Of a stretch of DNA of 64,000 nt, positions 25,967 to 37,161 are shown one piece after another; position 1 is the first letter of the stretch; each line of letters begins with the position of its first letter. A program made the position numbers and the translations under genes. Source of the DNA: Parasulfuritortus sp036391875 (GTDB taxonomy: Bacteria; Pseudomonadota; Gammaproteobacteria; Burkholderiales; Thiobacillaceae). Location of the stretch: the NCBI GenBank assembly GCA_036391875.1, contig DASVZA010000007.1, forward strand, positions 133,104-197,103, written 5' to 3'. Below the pieces are notes generated by a model, which worked only from the letters and a program-made list of their open reading frames with translations, was not told where the DNA came from and ran no database searches.

Positions 25967-26004
25967 CCCCTACATCCAATCTTGAGTGATCCTGGGAGAC
26001 CACT

Positions 26005-27933
26005 ATGTCCATCTATCGACAACTTTGGCTGGCCATCATCGGACTGACCGCGCTCGCCTTCGCCGGGAGCTTCGGCATCAGCGTCTATACCGCGCGCAAC
26101 TACATCGAGCAGCAGCTCTTCATGAAGAACGTGGACAACGCCTCGTCGCTGGCCAAGGTGCTGTCGCAACTGCCGAGCAAGGACCCGGTCACCGTCGGGC
26201 TGTTCATCTCAGCCCAGTTCGACATGGGCCATTACCAGGAAATCATCCTGACCGACCCCGAACACAAGACCCTGTTCGAGAAGCACTACACGGGCACGGA
26301 GACCGGCGCCCCGGCCTGGTTCGTGCATCTCATCCCGATCCGGGCCGAAGCCGGCGAGGCCCTGGTCCAGGACGGCTGGAAGCAGTACGGCACGATCCGC
26401 GTGCTGAGCCAGAGCCGCTTCGCCTACCAGGCGCTCTGGACCGGGGTCAGGGAACTGGCCACCTGGTTCATGCTGGCCGGCCTCGCCGCGGGCGCACTCG
26501 GCACCTGGCTGCTCAAGCTGCTGTTCCGGCCGCTCACGCGCGTGGTCGATCAGGCCCGGGCCATCCAGGAGCGCCGCTTCATCAGCGTCGACGAGCCGGC
26601 CACACCCGAACTGCGCGCCGTCGTGGTGGCGATGAACACCATGGTCGGCCGGCTCAAGGGCATGTTCGCCGAGGAGGCGTCGCGCCTCGACGAGTTGCGC
26701 CGCCAGGCCAACCATGATCCGCTCACCAACCTGCCCAACCGCGCCTTCTTCATGACCTGGCTGCAGGAAGTCCTGCAAAGCGGCGAGGCACCGGCCAGCG
26801 GTTCGCTGGCCCTGATCCGCATCGCCGATCTCGATGCGCTCAACACCCGGCTCGGCCACCTCAAGACCGATCAGCTGATCCAGGACATCGCCGCCGGCAT
26901 GCGCGAACTGGTCGGCCGGAGCGAGAACCGCATCGCCGCCCGCCTGAACGGTTCCGACTTCGCCCTGCTGGCCGCAGGCGACGACGACGCCGCCCTGCTG
27001 GCCGAACAGATCCAGGCCGAACTGGCCCGCTCGGTCCTGGCCAAGTGGCCCGACCAGCCCGAGATATTCCACGTCGGCACGGTGCCCTACCGCAAGACCG
27101 AACAGGCCGGCGAACTGCTCGCCACCACCGACAAGGCCCTGGCCATCGCCGAGAACAAGGGTCCGAACAGCAGCCACAGCCTGGACAGCACGGCCAGCGC
27201 CGGACCGGGCCTGAGCAGCGACGCCTGGCGCCGGACCCTGACCGGCGCGCTGAACGACGGCCGCATCCGGCTGGAACGTTACCCGGTGCTGGCCGCCGGC
27301 GGCCAGGCCCTGCACCAGGAAGGCACCGCCCGTCTGCAGCTGGAACCGGACGGACCCTGGCTGTCGGCCGGCGAGTTCATGCCCATGGCGCTGCGCCTAA
27401 AGCTGTCGGCCACGGTCGACATGGATGCGCTGCAGATCGCGCTCAACCTGCTGGCGACCGGCGACAGCGACATCGCCGTCAACCTGTCGGCCGACTCGAT
27501 CGTCGACTGGAGCTTCCGCGACGCGATGATCGACATCCTCCGGCAGAACCCGGAACGCAGCCGGCGCCTGTGGATCGAGGTGCCGGAATACGGCGCCTTC
27601 CGCCATTTCGACGCCTTCCGCAGCTTCTGCCTGCAATTGGAGCCGCTCGGCTGCAAGCTGGGCATCGAGCACTTCGGCCAGCAGTTCGGCGAGATCGCCA
27701 AGCTGGCCGAGCTCGGCCTGGACTACCTGAAGGTGGACAGCAGCTACGTGCGCGACATCCAGCAGAACGCCGGCAACCAGGAATTCCTCAAGGGACTGTG
27801 CAAGATGGCCCGCAACTTCGGCCTGCTGGTGATCGCCGAAGGCGTGCAGAGCGAGGCGGAACTGTCGACCCTGGTCGAACTGGGCTTCGACGGCCTCACC
27901 GGCCAGGCGATCACCCAGCGGGCGAAGGGCTGA
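26005..27933 (+). CDS. lapD: LapD-type cyclic-di-GMP receptor
   Basis: An inner-membrane receptor of 642 residues. It has an N-terminal transmembrane helix, a periplasmic LapD_MoxY_N domain (about 25-150), a second membrane helix (MLAGLAAGALGTWLLKLLF), a HAMP segment, then degenerate GGDEF and EAL domains. The GGDEF signature is NGSDF (315-319) and the EAL signature is ERY (424-426), both catalytically dead, as expected for a receptor. In the Pseudomonas system LapD bound to c-di-GMP holds LapG in the periplasm and protects the adhesin. GGAGACC precedes the start. It is in an operon with lapG. Confidence 0.95.
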   Translation: MSIYRQLWLAIIGLTALAFAGSFGISVYTARNYIEQQLFMKNVDNASSLAKVLSQLPSKDPVTVGLFISAQFDMGHYQEIILTDPEHKTLFEKHYTGTETGAPAWFVHLIPIRAEAGEALVQDGWKQYGTIRVLSQSRFAYQALWTGVRELATWFMLAGLAAGALGTWLLKLLFRPLTRVVDQARAIQERRFISVDEPATPELRAVVVAMNTMVGRLKGMFAEEASRLDELRRQANHDPLTNLPNRAFFMTWLQEVLQSGEAPASGSLALIRIADLDALNTRLGHLKTDQLIQDIAAGMRELVGRSENRIAARLNGSDFALLAAGDDDAALLAEQIQAELARSVLAKWPDQPEIFHVGTVPYRKTEQAGELLATTDKALAIAENKGPNSSHSLDSTASAGPGLSSDAWRRTLTGALNDGRIRLERYPVLAAGGQALHQEGTARLQLEPDGPWLSAGEFMPMALRLKLSATVDMDALQIALNLLATGDSDIAVNLSADSIVDWSFRDAMIDILRQNPERSRRLWIEVPEYGAFRHFDAFRSFCLQLEPLGCKLGIEHFGQQFGEIAKLAELGLDYLKVDSSYVRDIQQNAGNQEFLKGLCKMARNFGLLVIAEGVQSEAELSTLVELGFDGLTGQAITQRAKG

Positions 27934-27967
27934 ACGCGAGCCGGGCGACCATCCCGCCCGGCGCCGA

Positions 27968-30334
27968 TCAGGCCAGGCCGGTCACGCGCTTGAACTTCAC
28001 CGTGAGGGGCCTGCCCTTGCGGGCGCGCTTGCCGGCCCAGTCACCGTCGGCGGCGCAGACCAGCTGTTCGGTCGGCTTGTCGCCGCGGCCGATGCCCTGG
28101 ACCGTCGCGCAATCGGTGGTCGCCCGGGCGGCGACCAGCTTCTCCTTCGGCTCCAGCCCCATCAGGATCACGCCCTTGCCGCCCGACAGCTCCTTCATCT
28201 CGTCGATCGGGAACAGCAGCAGGCGCGGCTCCTCGGCCAGGGCGGCGATCCAGGCCGCTCCGTCCGGCACGACGGTCGGCGGCAGCAGGCTGGCACCCTC
28301 GTCCACCGCCATGTAGGCCTTGCCGGCCTTGAGGCGCGACACCATGTCGCCGACCTTGCCGATGAAGCCGACCCCGGCCGTGGTCGCCATCAGCACCCGG
28401 GTCTCGGCCGGCGCCGACAGCATGGCGACGATCCTGCCCTGCAGTTCGATCAGCGAGGAGACCGGCACGCCGTCGCCCTTGCCGCCCGGCAGGTCGAGCG
28501 GCCGCACGGTGTAGGCCCGGCCGGCCGCATCGAGCAGGACCACCGGATGCACGGTGCGGGTCTCGATCACGGCCAGTTCGCCGTCGCCGTCCTTCCAGGT
28601 CAACAGCGATCGATCGACGCCGTGGCCGGAGCGGCTGCGGATGAAGCCGTTTTTGGACAGGATCACCGTCACCGGCTCGTCGGCCACCGCATCGACCTTG
28701 GCCGCGGTGACCTTCTCGGCCGCCTCGATCAGGGTGCGGCGGGCGTCGCCGTACTTCTTCACGTCCTCGCGGATCTCCTTGACGATCAGCCGGCGCCGGC
28801 CGCCTTCGTTGGCCAGCAGCTCCTGCAGGCCGTCGCGCTCCTCCTTGAGGTCGCCCAGCTCGCGCTCGATCTTGATGCCTTCGAGGCGGGCCAACTGGCG
28901 CAGGCGGATCTCCAGGATGTCCTCGGCCTGAATCTCGGTCAGGCCGAACACGGCCATCAGCTCGGCCTTGGGTTCGTCCGCCTCGCGGATGACCTTGATC
29001 ACCTCCTCGATGCGCAGGAAGGCGATCATCCGGCCTTCCAGGATGTGGATGCGGCGGTTGACCTCGTCGAAGCGGTGACGCAGGCGGCGCTCGACCACTT
29101 CCATGCGGAAGTCGCACCACTCGCGCAGGGCCTGCGGCAGGTTCTTCTGCTGCGGCCGGCCGTCGCGGCCGATCATGGTCATGTTGAGGCTGGTGTTGCC
29201 CTCCAGCGAGGTGTTCGCCAGGAGCAGGTTCATCATGTCGTCCGGCGTCACCGTGCGGCTGCGCGGTTCGAGCAGGATGCGCACCGGGTGGGCCTTGTCG
29301 GAATCGTCGCGGAAGGTGTCGAGCACCGCCAGCACGGCGTTCTTCATGTTCTGCTGCTCGGCCGAGAGCGCCTTCTTGCCGGCCTTGGGCTTCGGGTTGA
29401 TCAGCTCCTCGATCTCGGACAGCACCTTGGCCGTGCTGGTACCGGGCGGCAGCTCGGTGATCGCGATGCGGTACTGGCCGCGGGCCAGCTGCTCGACCTC
29501 CCAGCGGGCGCGCACCCGGATGCTGCCGCGGCCGGTCTCGTAGGCCTTGCGGATGTCCTCCGGCGCCGAGATGATCTGGCCGCCGCCCGGGAAGTCCGGG
29601 CCGGGGATGGCGGCATAGACCGCCTCGTCCTTGTGGCCGTTGATCAGCGCGATGCAGGCGTCGGCCACTTCCTTCAGGTTGTGCGGCGCGATCTCGGTCG
29701 CCATGCCGACGGCGATGCCCGACACGCCATTCAGCATCAGCACCGGCAGGCGGGCCGGCAGCAGCGCCGGCTCCTGCATGGTGCCGTCGTAGTTCTCCTT
29801 GAAGTCGACCGTGCCGCGGTCGATCTCGGACAGCAGGATGTCCTCGGCGAACTTCGACAGCCGCACTTCGGTGTAGCGCATGGCGGCCGGCGAATCGCCG
29901 TCGCGCGAGCCGAAGTTGCCCTGGCCCTCGATCAACGGATAGCGCAGGGTGAAGTCCTGGGCCATGCGCACCGCGGCCTCGTACACGGCGCTGTCGCCGT
30001 GCGGATGATATTTACCGATCACGTCGCCGACGATGCGGGCCGACTTCTTGAACGGCGCGTCGTGCCGGTTGCCCAGCTCGCGCATGGCGAACAGGATGCG
30101 GCGCTGGACCGGCTTCTGGCCGTCCTCGACGAAGGGCAGCGCCCGGTCGAGCACGGTGGACATGGCATAGGTCAGGTAGGCCCGCTCGGCGAACAGGTGC
30201 AGCGGAATGCCGTCGTCGCCGTCCAGGCTGTAGAGAGGCTGGTCGGGCGGCGGCTGGTCGGGCGTGTCCTCTTCCGGCGCGGCGGCAGCCGGCGCGTCCT
30301 CGAACAGGTCCAGGGATTCGTCGTCGTGATTCAT
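27968..30334 (-). CDS. parC: DNA topoisomerase IV subunit A
   Basis: Type IIA topoisomerase subunit that unlinks daughter chromosomes, 788 residues. The winged-helix/tower region begins AYLTYAMSTVLDRALPFVEDGQKPVQRRIL. The active-site tyrosine is Tyr154 (AAMRYTEVRL). The quinolone-resistance region reads GKYHPHGDSAVYE, with Ser115 and Glu119 at the positions equivalent to E. coli Ser80 and Glu84, so it looks wild type. A short acidic/Pro-rich N-terminal extension (residues 1-35) is unusual. The C-terminal half forms the beta-propeller domain. It lies downstream of parE, separated by a repeat-bearing gap of 132 bp. Confidence 0.97.
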   Translation of the reverse strand: MNHDDESLDLFEDAPAAAAPEEDTPDQPPPDQPLYSLDGDDGIPLHLFAERAYLTYAMSTVLDRALPFVEDGQKPVQRRILFAMRELGNRHDAPFKKSARIVGDVIGKYHPHGDSAVYEAAVRMAQDFTLRYPLIEGQGNFGSRDGDSPAAMRYTEVRLSKFAEDILLSEIDRGTVDFKENYDGTMQEPALLPARLPVLMLNGVSGIAVGMATEIAPHNLKEVADACIALINGHKDEAVYAAIPGPDFPGGGQIISAPEDIRKAYETGRGSIRVRARWEVEQLARGQYRIAITELPPGTSTAKVLSEIEELINPKPKAGKKALSAEQQNMKNAVLAVLDTFRDDSDKAHPVRILLEPRSRTVTPDDMMNLLLANTSLEGNTSLNMTMIGRDGRPQQKNLPQALREWCDFRMEVVERRLRHRFDEVNRRIHILEGRMIAFLRIEEVIKVIREADEPKAELMAVFGLTEIQAEDILEIRLRQLARLEGIKIERELGDLKEERDGLQELLANEGGRRRLIVKEIREDVKKYGDARRTLIEAAEKVTAAKVDAVADEPVTVILSKNGFIRSRSGHGVDRSLLTWKDGDGELAVIETRTVHPVVLLDAAGRAYTVRPLDLPGGKGDGVPVSSLIELQGRIVAMLSAPAETRVLMATTAGVGFIGKVGDMVSRLKAGKAYMAVDEGASLLPPTVVPDGAAWIAALAEEPRLLLFPIDEMKELSGGKGVILMGLEPKEKLVAARATTDCATVQGIGRGDKPTEQLVCAADGDWAGKRARKGRPLTVKFKRVTGLA

Positions 30335-30367
30335 GCGGATCGATCCAAACGGCTAAACATCAAATCG

Positions 30368-30433
30368 CGTCGTCCCCGCGCAGGCGGGGACCCAGCCGAA
30401 TAAAACTGGATTCCCGCCTGCGCGGGAATGACA
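30368..30433. repeat. Paired inverted REP-like palindromes (BIME-like)
   Basis: Two GC-rich palindromes, TCCCCGCGCAGGCGGGGA and TTCCCGCCTGCGCGGGAA, lie about 20 bases apart in inverted orientation. Their flanks match too (GTC...CCAG against CTGG...GAC), so the whole unit can form one large cruciform. Such units occur as dispersed repeats in many proteobacteria. It sits between parE and parC and could affect the parE/parC transcript ratio. Confidence 0.75.
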
Positions 30434-30466
30434 AAACAACGGGAACTGAGTTGCGGCCCGTCAAGG

Positions 30467-32434
<1,968 letters not shown>

Positions 32435-32766
32435 GCAGCGACGCTAAAAATCTGGAAAGGGCGCATTGTAAGCGCTAACGGCGGCGGGCCGTATATCAGG
32501 CCCGAAGAGTGGCCAAAAGCGGCCGAAGTCAACCGGTCAGGTCGAACTTTCTCGTCAGCCGCTCATGTAATGGCGGCTTTTCCAACGGTCAATGCGCGCT
32601 GCCACCCCATTCCAGCCTCCCTGCATGCTCATTTCCCGTACAAGGCATTACAAGGTTTACAAATGGTTACATTTGTAACGAAACAATGAGTCGAAAGCAT
32701 CCGTCACAAATACAGGCCAGCGAAACCTGGTCCCTTTCACTCCAAACCGAAAGAAGGAGAATTGTG
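32435..32766. other. 332-bp divergent intergenic region (parE / BON gene)
   Basis: No plausible gene is seen. The right half is AT-rich and holds an operator-like double palindrome at 32657-32679 and the ribosome site AAGGAG (32753-32758) of the BON gene. The left half carries the parE promoter region, in which no clear sigma-70 pair stood out. Confidence 0.6.
32657..32679. promoter_or_regulatory. Overlapping palindromes, candidate operator
   Basis: TTACAAATG and CATTTGTAA are perfect 9-bp inverted repeats around GTTA (32657-32678). A second perfect palindrome, GTTACATTTGTAAC, overlaps its right side (32666-32679). A further TTACAA copy precedes them. This repetition suggests a site for a dimeric regulator of the BON gene about 90 bp downstream. 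The regulator is unknown. Confidence 0.5.
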
Positions 32767-33096
32767 ATGAAATTCAAGCCTATCAAGCCATTCATCCTCG
32801 CTTTGGCCCTCGGTGTGCCTCTGGCCAGCCATGCTGCTGATGGCGACACCGATCGGACCCATCCGATCACCTTCGTCAAGGATTCCGCGATTACCGCCAA
32901 GGTGAAGGCGAAACTCGCCGCCGAGAAACTGCAAACCTTGGCACACGTCAGAGTCGACACCGACGCCAAAGGCATGGTTGTGCTAAGCGGAACGGTTCGC
33001 AGCGAACAGGAGGCCCAAAAGGCCGTTCAGATTGCGAAGAACACCGAGGGTGTCACTTCAGTCACCAGCAATCTTCGGGTCAAGCCGAATAAGTAA
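32767..33096 (+). CDS. Periplasmic BON-domain protein
   Basis: A 109-residue exported protein with a signal peptide (KPFILALALGVPLASHAA, cleavage near SHA/AD). One BON domain covers about residues 35-107 (AITAKVKAKLAAEKLQTLAHVRVDTDAKGMVVLSGTV, then EEAQKAVQIAKNTEGVTSVTSNL). BON domains occur in OsmY and related envelope-stress proteins and are thought to touch phospholipids. AAGGAG nine bases upstream supports the start at 32767 rather than the longer frame. The gene stands alone and is followed by a long imperfect hairpin and the convergent phospholipase-D gene. Induction by envelope or osmotic stress is inferred from the family only. Confidence 0.92.
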   Translation: MKFKPIKPFILALALGVPLASHAADGDTDRTHPITFVKDSAITAKVKAKLAAEKLQTLAHVRVDTDAKGMVVLSGTVRSEQEAQKAVQIAKNTEGVTSVTSNLRVKPNK

Positions 33097-33135
33097 GGCG
33101 TGACCTCACGGAGTTCATTGCATCCCGACCTAGCA

Positions 33136-33175
33136 CCCCGGAACGAGCGCCGATTCGATCGGACGCGTTTCGGGG
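33136..33175. terminator. Long imperfect stem-loop between convergent genes
   Basis: CCCCG pairs with CGGGG at the base, AACG with CGTT above it, and CCGAT with ATCGG near the loop. It lies between the convergent BON and phospholipase-D genes. There is no proper T tract on either side, so terminator function is uncertain. Confidence 0.35.
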
Positions 33176-33200
33176 CGCTTGTTGCCTTATCCCCGCGCCA

Positions 33201-34892
33201 TTAGAGTTCACCATCCAACGGCAATAAGGACAGCGCCGTGGCCTTGGCGCGTTGCTCTTCACTGCGGGCCGGCTCGATGTCGTAAGCCACCGTTTTGTTG
33301 CCCACCTGGGTCAGCCAGATCAGTTGGTCGTTACCGCCTGCCGGATTGGGCCTGAAGGCAAGGCGATACGAATTTCCCGGCAGGGTCATCTCGTCGAAGC
33401 GCTTTGCCGCCTGCTCCGCGAGGGTGGCGCTATCGATGATCAGCCCGACCTCGGTATTGATGTTCCGGGACCGCTGATCGAAATTCATGGAGCCGACGAA
33501 CAGGCTTTTGCGGTCGAAAATGAAGAATTTTGCGTGCAGGGAAAAATTACCGTAGCGCAGCATAGCCTTCGATTCTCCCGTTCCGGCAGCTTTTTCAGGA
33601 CGCGAACGGAGCTCGTACAATTCAACCCCCAGCTTGAGCAGCGGAAGCCGATAGTGCATATAGCCGGCATGGGCGACCACCTTGCTCGTGGATTCCAGTG
33701 AATTGGTCAAGATCCTGACCCTGACGTTTCGGTTACGCAGGTTCTTGATGAGCTCCATTCCTTCCTTTCCGGGAATCAGGAATGGAGAAATGATCAATAG
33801 TTCCGATTGGACTTCCGATGCCCGTTGCGCAACCAGTGGCGCCATCAAACTGCCAAACCGGCTTCCTTTCTCAACCAAGCGCTTATCCGGTGCATCGGCA
33901 ATGACTTCCGCCTTCGCCCAGACAAGAGGACGTTTGCCAGTGAGAAAACTCGCCCATGGCTCTCCTGACCCTTTGCGCTTGAGGTAGACGTTTCTTACCG
34001 GGTCGCTCTCGCTCTCCTCCGCTTCCAGAGACTTCCGGAACTTTGCCAGTGCGCTTGCCGTCACGGCCTCGCCCTCGATGGCGCGGACCGGGATCGCGAG
34101 CTTATTGTTCCAGAAACTGTCGAAGCTCGTGGACAGCCGCTGGGCTATGGGCCCCGCCGCAATCACTTCGTCGTCGGCGAACTGGCGTTCCGGGTCCACC
34201 TGAAAATACTCATTGGCGATGTTGCGCCCGCCCACGATGGCGACGGCATTGTCGATCACCATTAGCTTGTTGTGCATTCGGTAGTCCAGGCGCTCAGGAT
34301 TCGATGCGAATTCGATGCCTTGCAACAACTTCGACTCGCCGCGGTAGCGGAAAGGGTTGAAGATGCGCACTTCGATGCCCGGATGGCTCGCCAAAGCGGC
34401 AAGTTGCTCGTCACCGGGCGACCTATCGGCGTCATCAATCAGCAACCGCACGCGCACTCCGCGATCCGCGGCTCTCAGCAGCGCCTGCGCCAGGATTTTT
34501 CCGGCGCTGTCTGCACGAAAAATATAGTATTGCAGGTCCAGCGTCTTTTCTGCCGCGTTGGCCATCTGGACGCGCAGAAGGAATCCGTCCAGCCCCGCAT
34601 TGATCATCTGAAATCCCGATTTGCCTTCGTGCTCGCGCGATGCGGTCAAAAAACGTTGCCCCAGGCGCGTGGTTTCCGGGTTCGCGATGGCCCACGAATC
34701 GGTTCTGGGGTATTCGGATCCAGGCGGGATCGTGCTGCAGCCGGATAGAAGCGCCGTCCCACAGATTAGGAGCACAAGGAACGGCAAGACAAAGAAGCCC
34801 GATATTCCGTCGCCACACTGTAGTTCGCCCACGCGACCGCAACATTGCCGTCCCCGCTTGATGTGAACATTCGCGCGCAAGGCCCTTCCCAC
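33201..34892 (-). CDS. Phospholipase D-family lipoprotein, cardiolipin synthase ClsC-like
   Basis: A 563-residue protein with two HKD motifs, HNKLMVID with VGGRN and HAKFFIFD with VGSMNFDQRS, the active-site pair of PLD-superfamily enzymes. Domain order and length match ClsC-type cardiolipin synthases. A hydrophobic stretch ending LLSGCSTIP looks like a lipobox, but 40 residues precede it, which is long for a lipoprotein signal. The start is GTG at 34892, chosen because AGGAGGT lies eight bases upstream. Base composition is less GC-rich than the housekeeping genes. No partner gene of the clsC/ymdB type is adjacent. Confidence 0.88.
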   Translation of the reverse strand: MGRALRANVHIKRGRQCCGRVGELQCGDGISGFFVLPFLVLLICGTALLSGCSTIPPGSEYPRTDSWAIANPETTRLGQRFLTASREHEGKSGFQMINAGLDGFLLRVQMANAAEKTLDLQYYIFRADSAGKILAQALLRAADRGVRVRLLIDDADRSPGDEQLAALASHPGIEVRIFNPFRYRGESKLLQGIEFASNPERLDYRMHNKLMVIDNAVAIVGGRNIANEYFQVDPERQFADDEVIAAGPIAQRLSTSFDSFWNNKLAIPVRAIEGEAVTASALAKFRKSLEAEESESDPVRNVYLKRKGSGEPWASFLTGKRPLVWAKAEVIADAPDKRLVEKGSRFGSLMAPLVAQRASEVQSELLIISPFLIPGKEGMELIKNLRNRNVRVRILTNSLESTSKVVAHAGYMHYRLPLLKLGVELYELRSRPEKAAGTGESKAMLRYGNFSLHAKFFIFDRKSLFVGSMNFDQRSRNINTEVGLIIDSATLAEQAAKRFDEMTLPGNSYRLAFRPNPAGGNDQLIWLTQVGNKTVAYDIEPARSEEQRAKATALSLLPLDGEL

Positions 34893-35192
34893 CTTATGTA
34901 CCTCCTAACAGCCAATTTCAGGGGAAACTGGCGCTAAAAGCAGCCGATCATTCGTCACCGGAGGCAAACCATGTGATACGAAAGCGCCGCAGCACGGGAA
35001 GCGCCTGCATATCCGGTGCCCTCTCTGACTCCCTCTCTCGATTGCCTGGCCAAGCAAAGATTACGCCGCTTCGGGCGCTCTCGACAAAGGCCGCTTTGTC
35101 GGCACCGAAGTGCGGTGGCTCAGGCCCGACAAGGCCGGGACTCAGGTTCAATGCCGCCGATCAATTGCTAGCCTTGGAGCCGCCACCCATGG
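34893..35192. other. 300-bp intergenic region without a convincing gene
   Basis: Short open frames exist on both strands (for example 34948-35151, minus, 67 codons), but neither has a clear ribosome site or a protein-like composition. The segment contains a perfect 7-bp hairpin, GACAAAG/CTTTGTC, at 35083-35100. It could be a dispersed non-coding repeat or remnant; I see nothing firm. Confidence 0.4.
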
Positions 35193-36251
35193 TTACTCGG
35201 ATGTGTCGGAAGGTTCAGGCACATCCGGAACATCCGGCACTTCAGGCACAGTCGGCACGTCGGGCACTTCGGGGACCTCAATCACTTCGGGCACATCAGG
35301 AGCAGTCGGTGTCCGCGGAGCGTCCAAAGCACTTTGAATATCCGAATTCTCGTTTTGCCGAGCTTCGATTTTTGCCTGGCCATCATGCTCGGCATCCTTG
35401 TCAGGCCGCCCCAGATGTTTGTTTCTCTCTATGGCCTCTGAATGCTCATCCTTATTCCCTTCCTTGGATGAATGGCCCTGATAAAAATCCGGGGGATTCC
35501 ACAATAGAACTGGCAACTCATTAGCGCTTGCAGAATAGCCAACCTGCTCCGGATGAATGTCGATTTTTCCTTTTGACGTTCTGATAAACGTTATACCGAA
35601 ATTCACTTTGTCATAGGTGCCTGGTGGGTATTTCCCTGCATCCCCGGGCAATACGACTCGGGCCTCGTGGTCTGTGCCAAGCACGCCAATAATTGCAGTT
35701 GGTGTTTTAATCAGGTCATTTTGTGGATATTTTTTCCCTATTTTTCCAGTAACGACCCGGCATGCGCCGTCCAGCAAAGCGAACAGGCTTCCGTCTTGTT
35801 TTGCTCCACCGTAAATAAACTTCTCGATTTTCAATTCTGTCTTGGAGCGCACCGCAACCAACCCATCATCAAGCATCTTGATTTGAGCCCGGCCGGATTG
35901 TGATGTCGTAATTGTTTCACCCACACAAATAGGATCGCCTTTGGCCAGAGCCCTGCTCTGTCCCTTGTATCGAGCCATGACCTCGCCTTGGCTGGAAATC
36001 ACATGCCCCGCGAGTGCCCTTAGGGTTATCCATGCACCTCCCTGCTTTATACCGGTTCCCCCCATGCCGGTACCTCCGGAAACATCGCCGGTACCGCCCA
36101 TGCCAGTTCCATTGATACTGGAACCTCCATCCCCTTTCTCCGAGGGATAGACACAATTATTTGAATCAGCCCAGGCATATCCGAAGGAAGCAAGAAGGAT
36201 TCCCGACGTAAGAAGAACCTGCAGAAATGCATTGACTTGATGCCTATACAT
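35193..36251 (-). CDS. Secreted FecR-like protein with Pro-Glu-Val repeat tail
   Basis: A 352-residue exported protein. The signal peptide is VNAFLQVLLTSGILLASFGYAWA. A Gly/Thr-rich repeat (GTGMGGTG twice) follows, then a FecR-type beta domain (about 75-235: GHVISSQGEVMARYKGQSRALAKGDPI, AVRSKTELKIEKFIYGG, KTPTAIIGVLGTDHEARV), a charged linker and a C-terminal tail of VPEVPDVP units. FecR domains of this secreted kind occur in surface and adhesin-like proteins, not only in iron sensing. The ATG overlaps the DUF6502 gene by eight bases. Its tail echoes the Pro-Glu repeats of the divergent secreted protein at 37275. Function unknown. Confidence 0.85.
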   Translation of the reverse strand: MYRHQVNAFLQVLLTSGILLASFGYAWADSNNCVYPSEKGDGGSSINGTGMGGTGDVSGGTGMGGTGIKQGGAWITLRALAGHVISSQGEVMARYKGQSRALAKGDPICVGETITTSQSGRAQIKMLDDGLVAVRSKTELKIEKFIYGGAKQDGSLFALLDGACRVVTGKIGKKYPQNDLIKTPTAIIGVLGTDHEARVVLPGDAGKYPPGTYDKVNFGITFIRTSKGKIDIHPEQVGYSASANELPVLLWNPPDFYQGHSSKEGNKDEHSEAIERNKHLGRPDKDAEHDGQAKIEARQNENSDIQSALDAPRTPTAPDVPEVIEVPEVPDVPTVPEVPDVPDVPEPSDTSE

Positions 36252-37062
36252 CTTTTTTCTCTGTTTCACTGAAGTTATAAACACCAAAATTAGAGCGAAA
36301 TACTGCGTCTGGTTTATCTTGGTCGCGTCTCTGAAGTTCAGCCGCGCGTTTGTTAATGGCATGTAATGCCCTCATTCCGACAACCCTAGAGTAATCCGCC
36401 AGTTCTTTCGCGGATTCGGCACTCAATTTGTCGTAGAAAACACAGCGTTCCAAAAACGGCGGACTCCCATCCATCAGGTTGTGTACCGTGGCCGCCAAGT
36501 GATCGTGGATGTTTTGGCCAAAGTAATAGATTTTTTCTTCTGCATCCTGAGGCAGGACAAATGCGTCCTTGCACAAGTGCACCCTGTCATGGCCATCCAG
36601 AGTAACGATTCCTTGGCGAAGCCATTCATCCAATACCACGCGGGGACGAAAATCTTTGCTGACAGACTGCACCATGGACTCAAAAGACAATTCCTCCCCC
36701 TTGTTCGCCAAGCGGGCCAACGAAATGGGCTCCCCGTCTTTGTTTAGATATTCAGGATGGCCACTCCAGATCGTCAGCAGTTGGGCGCTCATCGACGCAC
36801 GCTGTGAGAGGCCGATTTTTTCTACCGCCTCGTTACGCAAGCGGTTGACTTCCCGTCTATTAATTCCGGTCAACAGGCTGATTCGACTGTCCGTTTGAGG
36901 TTTTTCGTCCAGCCTCAGTTCTTCTTCCGCAATCCGTACGTAGGCGGCTTTGACCAAGTCGCAGAAGGCCTGGAATGTGATGCCATGCGACAGCAGCAAC
37001 CGGACCAGCGGTTGCAGGACATGGCGAATAGCCGCCATCACCGACGGCAAAGCATCACGCAC
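36244..37062 (-). CDS. DUF6502-family protein, probable regulator
   Basis: A 272-residue soluble protein. The N-terminal region (RHVLQPLVRLLLSHGITFQAFCDLVKAAYVRIAEEEL, then SRISLLTGINRREVNRLRNE) reads as a winged or simple helix-turn-helix of the DUF6502 family. The remainder is helical. GTG at 37062 is preferred because AAAGGA lies six bases upstream; a TTG at 37068 and ATG at 37032 are alternatives. It precedes the FecR-like gene with an overlap, and its promoter region carries a large double palindrome, so autoregulation and control of the divergent genes are likely. Confidence 0.8.
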   Translation of the reverse strand: MRDALPSVMAAIRHVLQPLVRLLLSHGITFQAFCDLVKAAYVRIAEEELRLDEKPQTDSRISLLTGINRREVNRLRNEAVEKIGLSQRASMSAQLLTIWSGHPEYLNKDGEPISLARLANKGEELSFESMVQSVSKDFRPRVVLDEWLRQGIVTLDGHDRVHLCKDAFVLPQDAEEKIYYFGQNIHDHLAATVHNLMDGSPPFLERCVFYDKLSAESAKELADYSRVVGMRALHAINKRAAELQRRDQDKPDAVFRSNFGVYNFSETEKKDV

Positions 37063-37132
37063 TAACAATCCTTTGTATTCAATAAGCTACACACTGCTTA
37101 AGCATGCAGCAAAGATTACCACAAAAAAAATA

Positions 37133-37161
37133 TTGACGTGTGCATATTGCACACGTACTGT
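37133..37161 (+). promoter_or_regulatory. Sigma-70 promoter for the Pro-Glu-Ala repeat gene, overlapping the operator
   Basis: TTGACG (37133-37138) and TACTGT (37156-37161) are 17 bases apart. The pair spans the left half of the palindrome at 37136-37185, so a bound regulator would block it. Confidence 0.5.

Noticed and set aside
34948..35151. 67-codon minus-strand frame in the gap before the FecR-like gene
   Set aside because: No ribosome site, no recognised family and an equally open opposite frame; kept only as unexplained intergenic DNA.
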